DNA of 13,853 nt from PNAI01 sp964575715 (GTDB lineage: Bacteria > Pseudomonadota > Alphaproteobacteria > Rhizobiales > Xanthobacteraceae). The notes below the pieces were generated by a model, which had not been told where the DNA came from, did no database searches, and worked only from the letters and a program-made list of their open reading frames with translations. Each line of letters starts with the position of its first letter. The stretch's first letter is position 1. This document shows positions 7,193 to 13,081 of this stretch, in pieces. The position numbers and the translations under genes were made by a program. The stretch is taken from the NCBI GenBank assembly GCA_964575715.1, contig CAZNSG010000235.1, forward strand, positions 1 to 13,853. The letters run 5' to 3'.

Positions 7193-7234
7193 GTCTCGCT
7201 CCCTCAGCGGAAATCTTGATGCTGAGTAAGAGAC
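7193..7234. other. Conserved hairpin in repeat copy C
   Basis: GTCTC (7193-7197) pairs with GAGAC (7230-7234), and CTCAGC (7203-7208) pairs with GCTGAG (7221-7226). It is the counterpart of the hairpin at 2771-2811, with a changed but still paired inner stem. On the minus strand it could act on the tail of the tRNA transcript, though no run of T follows. Confidence 0.5.
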
Positions 7235-7413
7235 TGCCGTACCACCGAATGTCGCAATTGAGACTTCGGCGTCGGGGAGCGGCTCAATTATGGATGAATT
7301 CGTCTCTGCGCGATAAAGTGGATTTTTCGAAGTAGCGCAAAACGCCGATTTATGCGACGAAATTCGAACAATCCAAAAGTAAATTATGTGAGCAATATCA
7401 GAGACTTAAGTCG

Positions 7414-7503
7414 TGGCGGAGAGGGAGGGATTCGAACCCCCGATACGGTTGCCCGTATGCCGCATTTCGAGTGCGGTGCTATCGACCACTCAGCCACCTC
7501 TCC
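7414..7503 (-). tRNA. tRNA-Ser (anticodon CGA)
   Basis: The minus strand folds into a complete 90-base serine tRNA. The acceptor stem is GGAGAGG (7503-7497) with CCTCTCC (7424-7418), followed by discriminator G and an encoded CCA (7416-7414). The anticodon stem CCGCA/TGCGG encloses the loop CTCGAAA, so the anticodon is CGA (complement of 7467-7469) and reads UCG codons. The long extra arm ATACGG-loop-CCGTAT is typical of serine tRNAs. The T-loop is TTCGAAT. A near-consensus promoter lies upstream at 7534-7563. Confidence 0.97.
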
Positions 7504-7533
7504 ACGGCCGAAAAAGCACATGATCGTTAAGAC

Positions 7534-7563
7534 ATTATAGCAAGACATGAGATCATGTCGCAA
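7534..7563 (-). promoter_or_regulatory. Promoter of tRNA-Ser with a palindromic spacer
   Basis: On the minus strand a -35 TTGCGA (complement of 7558-7563) is followed by 18 bases and a perfect -10 TATAAT (complement of 7534-7539). The -10 ends about 30 bases before the tRNA 5' end. The spacer and the edge of the -35 hold GACATGA-GA-TCATGTC (7544-7559), an inverted repeat with seven-base arms. Confidence 0.75.
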
Positions 7564-7571
7564 ATTCGGAT

Positions 7572-7612
7572 GCGCGCTTTCTATCCAAGCCCGGCGGCCG
7601 AGACAAGCGCGC
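7572..7612. terminator. Possible terminator hairpin after the second TTT gene
   Basis: GCGCGCTT (7572-7579) and AAGCGCGC (7605-7612) form a perfect eight-base inverted repeat with a GC-rich 25-base interior, just beyond the 3' end of the minus-strand gene that stops at 7625. No strong U tract follows, so it may be a rho-assisted or purely structural element. Confidence 0.35.
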
Positions 7613-7624
7613 CCGCGCGCGACG

Positions 7625-8611
7625 CTATTCGACTCCCGCCGCACCCGCCTGCCGCACTATTTTGCCCCAGCGATCGATCTCGGACTTTACGAAAATAGTG
7701 AGTTTCTCCGGTGAATCGCCGGCCACCGGGATAAATCCGCGGCGGGTCAAATCCTGCGCTGCCGTCGGCTCGGTAATGATGGCCGTGAGCTCCTTGTTGA
7801 GCCGCTGGAGAATCGGCTTTGGCGTTGCACTGGGCGCGACAATCATATGCCAAGATGCCGCATTGAAGCCCGGCAGGCCCACTTCGGCGAGCGGCGGAAT
7901 TTCCAGCGCCATCGGCGCGCGCTGCGCGGTGGTCACGCCAAGCGCGCGCAGTTTTCCCTCCCGCACCAGCTGCACCGACGAGGAGGGATCGACAAACATC
8001 ATCGCGACATGCCCGCCAAGCACATCATTGAGCGCCGGCGCGTTGCCCTTGTAGGGAACATGCGTGAGCTCGATACCGAGCATGGTTTTGAGCAATTCGG
8101 CGAACAGATGGGCCGCGCCGCCCGGCCCATTCGAGGCGTAGGTCAAGCCTCCGGACTTGCTCTTCGCGAGCGCGGCAAGATCGGCGACCGACTTGACCGG
8201 CAGCGCAGCATTCACGACCAGAATAAACGGCGCGTCGGCGATCATCGCTACCGGCGTGAGATCTTTCGTTGGATCGTAATTCAAGCGTTTGTGCACGCTG
8301 ACGTTGATCGCCATGGTCGTGGAGGTGGCATAGAGCAGCGTATAGCCGTCGGCCGGCGCGCGCGAGACATAGGTCGCCGCGATGGCGGAGCCGGCGCCGG
8401 GCCGATAGTCGAGCACGAACGGCTGTCCGAGCCGGCGTTCGAGCCCTTGCATGAGCAGCCGCCCGACAAAGTCGGTGCCGCCGCCGGGCGGATAGGGCAT
8501 GACCAGCGTGACCGGGCGCGCGGGGTAGTCCTGCGCGCGCGCGTTCCGGTTTGCTGGCAGGACGAATACCAGACTGACCAAGATCGGCATTAGGGTATGT
8601 GCACGCGCCAT
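7625..8611 (-). CDS. TTT/Bug-family periplasmic solute-binding protein
   Basis: The 328-residue protein has a signal peptide (hydrophobic core LMPILVSLVFVLPA, probable cleavage after ARA at residue 26). Next come the family motifs MPYPPGGGTDFVGR (about 38-51), YRPGAGSAIAA and YDPTKDLTPV, and a THVPYKG block near the middle. GGGGGAG (complement of 8615-8621) sits just before ATG 8611. It is a single gene facing away from rplU, with no TctAB genes beside it, so the ligand is unknown. It is clearly a different member from the one at 3848-4813: the signal peptides and most residues outside the motifs differ, so it is not a recent duplicate. Confidence 0.92.
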   Translation of the reverse strand: MARAHTLMPILVSLVFVLPANRNARAQDYPARPVTLVMPYPPGGGTDFVGRLLMQGLERRLGQPFVLDYRPGAGSAIAATYVSRAPADGYTLLYATSTTMAINVSVHKRLNYDPTKDLTPVAMIADAPFILVVNAALPVKSVADLAALAKSKSGGLTYASNGPGGAAHLFAELLKTMLGIELTHVPYKGNAPALNDVLGGHVAMMFVDPSSSVQLVREGKLRALGVTTAQRAPMALEIPPLAEVGLPGFNAASWHMIVAPSATPKPILQRLNKELTAIITEPTAAQDLTRRGFIPVAGDSPEKLTIFVKSEIDRWGKIVRQAGAAGVE

Positions 8612-8716
8612 GGTCTCCCCCTGGAATAATCCGAACCCAATCCACTCGACAGGCTATGCCAAGCCGCAATGACCGCAAATCCCTATCGGGGGCTGGCCCT
8701 GGTCGGTTGCCGTTTC

Positions 8717-8745
8717 TTGACTCCGCACGGCGGGATCGTCATAAG
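8717..8745 (+). promoter_or_regulatory. Candidate promoter of the rplU-rpmA operon
   Basis: TTGACT (8717-8722) is a good -35 box, followed after 17 bases by CATAAG (8740-8745), a four-of-six match to the -10 consensus. It would give a leader of roughly 125 bases before rplU. Confidence 0.45.
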
Positions 8746-8831
8746 CATGCCAATAGCGCGGGTCGCTAGGTCCGCGCGCTTTTGTTACGGCGGCAAGCGC
8801 CTGTAACCACAGCACAATTCAACTGGAATAG

Positions 8832-8857
8832 CTGGCCCGGAAAATCCCCGGGCGCCA
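8832..8857 (+). promoter_or_regulatory. Hairpin in the rplU leader
   Basis: CTGG-CCCGG (8832-8840) can pair with CCGGG-CG-CCAG (8848-8857) with a small bulge and an AT-rich loop. It ends 21 bases before the rplU start codon, close to the weak GGGA ribosome binding site, and could affect initiation. Ribosomal-protein leaders often carry autoregulatory structures, but no known leader family is recognised here. Confidence 0.4.
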
Positions 8858-8878
8858 GCGTCGAGCGCGGGAAAAACC

Positions 8879-9403
8879 ATGTTCGCGGTCATCAAAACCG
8901 GCGGCAAGCAATACCGGGTCGCCGAGGATCAACTCATCCAGATCGAGAAGATCAAGGGCGAGCCGGGCGAGATCGTGCAGCTCTCCGAGGTGCTCATGCT
9001 CGGCGGCGAGCCGCCGCAGCTGGGCGCCCCGCTGGTCGCGGGCGCGAGCGTCGCCGCCGAAGTGGTCGAGCAGGGGCGCGGAGCCAAGGTGATCGCGTTC
9101 AAGAAGCGCCGACGCAAGAATTCGCGCCGCAAGCGCGGACACCGCCAGGAATTTACGCTGCTTCGCATCACCGAAATCCTGACCGACGGCAATGCGCCGA
9201 CCAAGACAGCACGGCCGAAGGTGGCCGCCAAGCCGAAGCCGGAAACAACCGCCGAGCCGGGTGCCGAGAATGAGGCGAAGCCCGAGTCAGCCAATCCCAA
9301 GTCAGCCAATCCCAAGTCAGCCAAATCCAAAGCCCCAAAGGCCAAAGCCGGAAAAAAGCCGACAAAGCCCAAGGCCGGCGGTGGCAAGGGAAAGAAAAAG
9401 TAA
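8879..9403 (+). CDS. rplU: 50S ribosomal protein L21 with a long basic C-terminal tail
   Basis: Residues 1-103 are a full L21 domain: MFAVIKTGGKQYRV at the start, a GAKVIAFKKRRRKNSRRKRGHRQ basic block around 68-90, and ending FTLLRITEI. L21 binds 23S rRNA in the large subunit. Beyond about residue 105 there is a tail of some 70 residues made almost only of Lys, Ala, Pro, Glu and Ser; tails of this type are common in Rhizobiales. Part of the tail comes from three 15-base tandem repeats at 9286-9330. The tail is probably disordered. The gene is followed after 126 bases by rpmA, the usual partner. Confidence 0.96.
   Translation: MFAVIKTGGKQYRVAEDQLIQIEKIKGEPGEIVQLSEVLMLGGEPPQLGAPLVAGASVAAEVVEQGRGAKVIAFKKRRRKNSRRKRGHRQEFTLLRITEILTDGNAPTKTARPKVAAKPKPETTAEPGAENEAKPESANPKSANPKSAKSKAPKAKAGKKPTKPKAGGGKGKKK
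9286..9330 (+). repeat. Three 15-bp tandem repeats inside rplU
   Basis: The unit GTCAGCCAATCCCAA occurs at 9286-9300 and 9301-9315 exactly, and at 9316-9330 with two changes. It is in frame and encodes repeated SANPK units. Slippage here would lengthen or shorten the L21 tail by five residues without a frameshift. Confidence 0.85.
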
Positions 9404-9529
9404 CCGGAATTTCGCCAGATTCGCCCTGTCTAGTGGTGTGGCACCCGCGGATAGCGGCTGGTATCAAAATTTGTGAGATGATTTCGTCACGGAATCGCGC
9501 TACAAGACTGACGAGTTAGGAAGCAGACC

Positions 9530-9802
9530 ATGGCGCATAAAAAAGCAGGCGGATCTACGCGCAACGGCCGCGATTCGGATGGCCGGCGGCTTGGCATCAA
9601 AATGTTCGGCGGCGCGAGCGTCATTGCGGGCAATATTCTTGCGCGCCAGCGCGGCACCAAGTGGCATGCCGGCCAAAATGTCGGAATCGGCAAGGACCAC
9701 ACGTTGTACGCGCGCGTCGATGGCCAGGTGCAGTTCCGTACCAAAGCTAAAGGCCGCGTGTTCGTCTCTGTCCTTCCGATGACGGAGGCAGCGGCCGAGT
9801 AA
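9530..9802 (+). CDS. rpmA: 50S ribosomal protein L27
   Basis: The 90-residue protein starts MAHKKAGGSTRNGRDSDGRR, the classic L27 N-terminus that reaches toward the peptidyl-transferase centre, followed by LGIKMFGG, ILARQRGTKWHAG and a GIGKDHTLYA block. Length and motifs are normal, with no N-terminal extension needing cleavage. AGGAAG (9518-9523) is the ribosome binding site, six bases before ATG. It follows rplU and ends before a strong terminator at 9868-9906, which fits a two-gene operon. Confidence 0.97.
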   Translation: MAHKKAGGSTRNGRDSDGRRLGIKMFGGASVIAGNILARQRGTKWHAGQNVGIGKDHTLYARVDGQVQFRTKAKGRVFVSVLPMTEAAAE

Positions 9803-9867
9803 AAGACGGTAGATCAATTGGGTCTGCCGGTATCTGTCGAACCGGTGGGCCCAAATGGGCTCTTTCC

Positions 9868-9906
9868 AAGGGGGAGACGGGATGCCGGCTCCCCCTTAGC
9901 GCTTTT
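9868..9906 (+). terminator. Intrinsic terminator after rpmA
   Basis: AAGGGGGAG (9868-9876) and CTCCCCCTT (9889-9897) form a nine-base perfect stem with a 12-base loop, followed by AGCG and four T. It separates the ribosomal operon from the acetyltransferase gene, whose ribosome binding site begins right after it. Confidence 0.8.
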
Positions 9907-9923
9907 AGAAAGGAGCCCGTGCC

Positions 9924-10523
9924 ATGACCTTGCTGGAAATACCCGCGCAGAGCTTGCCGGAGATAAGTACCCCCGTCCTCGAGACCGAGCGGCTGATCTT
10001 GCGCGCGCCGACGCTCGAGGACGCTAAAGCGATCGCGAAGCTCGCCAACGATCGTCGCATCGCCGAGAACACTGCGCGCATTCCGCATCCCTATACATTG
10101 CCGGATGCAAAACAATTCATCTCGTCGGTCAACCTGGCAGGAAGTGAAATTGCATTCTTGATTTCGCTGGACGATGAAACCGCGATCGGCGCGTGCGGGA
10201 TCGCACATCTCGACGGCCAGAACCCGGAGATCGGCTATTGGCTGGGCGTTCGCCATTGGGGAAAAGGCTATGCTACCGAAGCCGTGCGCGCGGTGATCGA
10301 CCATGCCTTTACCCGGCTCGAGTACGACGCACTGCAGTCGTCGGCGCGTGTGACCAATCCGGCTTCGCGTCGGGTGCTGGAGAAGTGCGGCTTCCAGTGG
10401 ATCGGCGCCGGCCTCTGCCGGGTTCGCGCGCTGGCAAGCTCAGTGCCGGTCGATCGCTTCCGGCTCGACCGCGGCCTGTGGGCTTCGCTCAAGAGCTGGG
10501 GCAAAGCCAAACGCATGGCGTAG
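9924..10523 (+). CDS. GNAT-family N-acetyltransferase (RimJ/RimL type)
   Basis: The 199-residue protein opens with LETERLILRAPTLEDA (19-34), the usual start of RimJ/RimL-like acetyltransferases. It has the acetyl-CoA pyrophosphate loop RHWGKGYATEA (110-120) and the TNPASRRVLEKCGF block (144-156) seen near the active site of this group. Such enzymes transfer acetyl from acetyl-CoA to an amine; the substrate here is unknown. In many Rhizobiales one or two GNAT genes sit between rpmA and obgE, so its place is as expected, but obgE does not follow here. AAAGGAG (9909-9915) is a strong ribosome binding site. A terminator lies between it and rpmA, so it probably depends on read-through or its own promoter. 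Confidence 0.9.
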   Translation: MTLLEIPAQSLPEISTPVLETERLILRAPTLEDAKAIAKLANDRRIAENTARIPHPYTLPDAKQFISSVNLAGSEIAFLISLDDETAIGACGIAHLDGQNPEIGYWLGVRHWGKGYATEAVRAVIDHAFTRLEYDALQSSARVTNPASRRVLEKCGFQWIGAGLCRVRALASSVPVDRFRLDRGLWASLKSWGKAKRMA

Positions 10524-10549
10524 ATTCATCCTCGCGCGTCGGAATATCG

Positions 10550-10615
10550 GGGTTGACAGCACGCTTTGATGGGAGGACCATTTTGTCAGCCCTGCGGATC
10601 GTTATTGCATCCGCA
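10550..10615 (+). other. Two strong hairpins in the intergenic region after the GNAT gene
   Basis: GGGTTGACA (10550-10558) can pair with TGTCAGCCC (10584-10592) over nine pairs including one G-T, with a 25-base loop. It is followed at once by TGCGGAT (10593-10599) pairing with ATCCGCA (10609-10615) over seven perfect pairs. TTGACA inside the first arm also looks like a -35 box, but there is no good -10 at the right distance. The pair may be the start of a structured leader or a small RNA; I recognise no known family. Confidence 0.5.
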
Positions 10616-10636
10616 CCGCAGAAACGGAGGTGAGGC

Positions 10637-10735
10637 ATGACGCCACCGGGCAAGGATAGCCGCGTACCGCCACGGCAGACGTTTGGGCCGTGGCGTAGCG
10701 GCATATCTACAGACGACGCGTTGGGAGCGGCCTAA
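10637..10735 (+). CDS. Possible 32-residue small protein with a strong ribosome binding site
   Basis: The ATG at 10637 is preceded by GGAGGTGAGG (10626-10635), among the best ribosome binding sites in the window. The product is 32 residues, starts MTPPGKDSRVPP, has no hydrophobic segment and resembles nothing I know. A second tiny frame from TTG 10583 (16 residues, rich in basic residues at its end) stops at 10633 within this ribosome binding site and might be a coupled leader peptide. Against a coding role, a perfect nine-base hairpin (10668-10676 with 10687-10695) lies inside the frame, so the region may instead be a structured RNA. Confidence 0.3.
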   Translation: MTPPGKDSRVPPRQTFGPWRSGISTDDALGAA

Positions 10736-10779
10736 CGGGCTGCATCAGTGAGGCAAGGCCCAAACTGGCCCCTCCCGAC
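10668..10779 (+). other. Further paired elements before the thiol dioxygenase gene
   Basis: CGCCACGGC (10668-10676) and GCCGTGGCG (10687-10695) form a perfect nine-base stem with a 10-base loop. GTTGGGAG (10720-10727) and CTCCCGAC (10772-10779) can form an eight-pair stem (one T-G) around a GC-rich interior. With the hairpins at 10550-10615 they fill most of the 334-base gap between the GNAT gene and the dioxygenase gene. Confidence 0.45.
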
Positions 10780-10857
10780 GTCGTATCTGGCGCTTTGCGG
10801 TGCGGTGCGCGAAAATGTCATCCAGCATGGCAAATGTTTTCGCTACGGAGGACCGCA

Positions 10858-11412
10858 ATGCCCACCGCAATGCCCTACGAGTTCGAGCTATTCATCGACG
10901 ATTGTCGGACCATCCTGACTCGTGATCCCGGGCCGAAAGGACGCGAGGAAATTCGTGTTCGGCTCGAGCGCTTGCTCAACAATGCCGAATTCGTCCGCAA
11001 ATATTGCGGCGATGATGTCCCGCATGGATTGGTGACACTCTACGAAGACCCCAAGCTCGGGTTCCAAATTCTTGCCCATAACAACGACAAGGCGCGCGCC
11101 GGCGAGCCGCACGATCACGGCGCATCGTGGGCGATCTACGGCCAGGCCGTGAAATACACCGACATGACCGAATGGGAACGCGCGGACGACGGCCGCGATC
11201 CCAAACACGCCAAACTGAAACAGACCAAGAAATACCGGCTGATGCCGGGACACGCCGGCATCTTCCAGGACGGCGCCATTCATGCCATCGAGTATCCCGA
11301 CAAGTCCCGCTTCGTCCGCGTGACCGGCACAAATTTGGACAAGATCAAACGTGTACGAATCAATCTCAAGACCGGCGAAGTGCAGCAGATGACGCCGCAG
11401 ATCGCGACGTGA
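10858..11412 (+). CDS. Cysteine-dioxygenase-type cupin (thiol dioxygenase)
   Basis: The 184-residue protein has the metal site of thiol dioxygenases: His85 and His87 in EPHDHGASWAIYGQ and a third histidine, His142, in GAIHAIEYPDKSRFVRVTG. Enzymes of this family use iron(II) and O2 to oxidise the thiol of cysteine, 3-mercaptopropionate or similar compounds to the sulfinate in the cytoplasm. Which thiol is used cannot be told here. The start is ATG 10858 because GGAGG (10847-10851) lies six bases before it; the longer reading from 10795 has no such site. The stop overlaps the start of the next gene (GTGA), a sign of translational coupling to a sulfurtransferase, which supports a role in organic sulfur breakdown. 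Confidence 0.85.
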   Translation: MPTAMPYEFELFIDDCRTILTRDPGPKGREEIRVRLERLLNNAEFVRKYCGDDVPHGLVTLYEDPKLGFQILAHNNDKARAGEPHDHGASWAIYGQAVKYTDMTEWERADDGRDPKHAKLKQTKKYRLMPGHAGIFQDGAIHAIEYPDKSRFVRVTGTNLDKIKRVRINLKTGEVQQMTPQIAT

Positions 11413-13055
11413 GCCAGCAAGCCCATCTTCCCGAGCCGGAATACTCCAACGCTGCGCTGCGGCCGCTCAATCCGGAGGCCGTCAGGTCGATGCTCGGCGA
11501 CGGGCAGGAGATCGCGCTTGTCGATCTGCGCGAGGAACTGCTTTTTTCACAGAATCATTCGTTGTGGGCGCGCTCTATTCCGTTGAGCCGTCTGGAGCTG
11601 AAATTCGCCCGGCTGGTACCGCGCCGCGCGACCCGCATCGTGCTGTGCGATGACGGCGATGGGCTGGTCGAACGCGCGGCGCAAACTCTCGCCCGCGCCG
11701 GTTACACCAATCTGTATTTTCTCAAGGGCGGCATCGCGGCCTGGGCAGCCGCCGGCCTTGAGCTGTTCTCGGGCGTCAATGTTCCGAGCAAGGCATTCGG
11801 CGAGCACGTCGAGCACACGTTTGAAACGCCAAGCATATCGGCCGAGGAACTCAACGGCCTGATGCGCGGCGGCACCGACATGGTGGTGCTCGACAGCCGT
11901 CCGTTCGACGAATATCAACGCATTTCGATTCCCACCGCGACCAGCGTGCCGGGCGCCGAACTGGTGCTGCGCGTCCATGACATCGCGCCTTCGCCGCAAA
12001 CATTGATGGTGGTCAATTGCGCCGGCCGCACCCGCAGCATCATCGGAGCGCAGTCGCTGATCAATGCCGGCGTGCCCAACAAAGTCGTCGCCTTGCGCAA
12101 CGGCACCATGGGCTGGCATCTCGCCGGTTTTGCCTGCGAGAAGGACAAGCAGCAACGCGCGCCGCGTGTTTCCGGCAAGAGCCTGACCTGGGCCAAAGCC
12201 GCCGCCGAACAGGTGGCGCGCCGATTTGGGATCGAGCGCATCGACCGCGCCACCCTCGATCGCTGGCGCGCGGAAGCGGAGGAGCGCACGCTCTATCTGT
12301 TCGACGTGCGCGATCCGGCGGAATACGAAGCCGGCCATGTCGCCGGCGCCATTTCAGCGCCGGGCGGTCAGCTCGTGCAGGCAACGGATCAATATGCCGG
12401 CACGCTGGGCGCGCGCATTGTGCTCGTCGACGATGCCGAAGTGCGCGCGGTGATGACCGCATCCTGGCTGCACCAGATGGGCTGGAAGGATGTTTTTGTC
12501 CTGGTCGAAGCGGGACATGACAAGAGTTGGCCCGCCAACCCCGTGCTTGGTACGCCGCCAACATCAGCGAATGCGATGGACTGCGCTCAGCTCTTGGCGC
12601 TGCTTGCGAAGGAAAAAGTCACCGTCATCGATCTCTCGCTCAGCCGGGAATACCGCAAGGCGCATATTTCGGGTGCGTGGTTTGCCATCCGCTCGCGGCT
12701 TGCGCAGGCGTTTGGCAAGATCGCGCTGCATGGCGAAGTGGTGCTCACTTCGGAGGACGGGATTCTGGCCGGGCTTGCGCTCCCCGAAGCGAGCGCGCTA
12801 ACGCGCCTGCCGGTGCGCTACCTCACAGGCGGCAATGCCGTCTGGCGGGCTGCCGGCTATCCGCTCAGCAGCGATCTTAGAATGGCGGACGAGGCGGTGG
12901 ATGTATGGCTCAAGCCCTATGAGCGCTCCGGCGATAGCAAGAGCGCCAAGAGCGCGATGAGCGAATATCTGTCGTGGGAGGTGGACCTCCTGCCGCGCAT
13001 TGCGCGCGACGGGACGTGCCGTTTCGCTATAACGGCAGCCTCCTTGGCGCATTGA
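11409..13055 (+). CDS. Four-domain rhodanese-like sulfurtransferase
   Basis: From the GTG that overlaps the dioxygenase stop the product is 548 residues. Four rhodanese-like domains are visible: about 20-118, 140-240, 275-370 and 388-485. Domain 1 has a cysteine at the active-loop position (IVLC, Cys80) and domain 2 a good loop VVNCAGRTR (Cys204). In domains 3 and 4 the matching positions are Val340 and Thr447, so these look non-catalytic despite clear folds (FDVRDPAEYEAGHVAGA; IDLSLSREYRKAHISGA). Rhodaneses move sulfane sulfur through a persulfide on the cysteine. An N-terminal extension back to 11127 would run inside the dioxygenase gene in another frame and is rejected. A short C-terminal segment after domain 4 has no recognised motif. 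Confidence 0.88.
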   Translation: MSQQAHLPEPEYSNAALRPLNPEAVRSMLGDGQEIALVDLREELLFSQNHSLWARSIPLSRLELKFARLVPRRATRIVLCDDGDGLVERAAQTLARAGYTNLYFLKGGIAAWAAAGLELFSGVNVPSKAFGEHVEHTFETPSISAEELNGLMRGGTDMVVLDSRPFDEYQRISIPTATSVPGAELVLRVHDIAPSPQTLMVVNCAGRTRSIIGAQSLINAGVPNKVVALRNGTMGWHLAGFACEKDKQQRAPRVSGKSLTWAKAAAEQVARRFGIERIDRATLDRWRAEAEERTLYLFDVRDPAEYEAGHVAGAISAPGGQLVQATDQYAGTLGARIVLVDDAEVRAVMTASWLHQMGWKDVFVLVEAGHDKSWPANPVLGTPPTSANAMDCAQLLALLAKEKVTVIDLSLSREYRKAHISGAWFAIRSRLAQAFGKIALHGEVVLTSEDGILAGLALPEASALTRLPVRYLTGGNAVWRAAGYPLSSDLRMADEAVDVWLKPYERSGDSKSAKSAMSEYLSWEVDLLPRIARDGTCRFAITAASLAH

Positions 13056-13081
13056 CATTTGTATAGGCAAATGCCTACAAT
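13052..13081 (+). promoter_or_regulatory. brnTA promoter with a perfect operator-like palindrome
   Basis: A consensus -35 TTGACA (13052-13057), overlapping the rhodanese stop codon, is followed after 18 bases by TACAAT (13076-13081). The palindrome TAGGCA-AA-TGCCTA (13064-13077) fills the spacer and enters the -10 box. Antitoxins of the BrnA type repress their own operon, and this is a well-placed site for such binding. Confidence 0.7.

Larger units (their letters stand above)
7177..7503 (-). repeat. Copy C of the repeat unit, including the intact tRNA-Ser
   Basis: The 237 bases from CCGTCTCTCG (7177) to the CCA end at 7414 form the counterpart of copies A and B. Here the unit continues into a complete tRNA-Ser. 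On the minus strand the unit lies directly downstream of the tRNA, so it may be transcribed with it as a trailer. The gap 7021-7624 holds this unit, the tRNA and its promoter; 7021-7176 has nothing I can support. Confidence 0.85.

Noticed and set aside
7352..7644. Short open frames on both strands across the tRNA-Ser
   Set aside because: They translate the tRNA itself; peptides such as GGIRTPD and SKCGIRATVSGVRIPP are well-known spurious products over tRNA genes.
10550..10857. Known riboswitch upstream of the thiol dioxygenase (SAM, cobalamin or guanidine type)
   Set aside because: No signature of those classes is visible, such as the cobalamin box or ACGR hairpin loops; the structure is kept only as an unassigned finding.
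11127..11408. N-terminal extension of the rhodanese
   Set aside because: It lies inside the thiol dioxygenase gene in another frame. The GTG at 11409 overlapping the dioxygenase stop is a better start.
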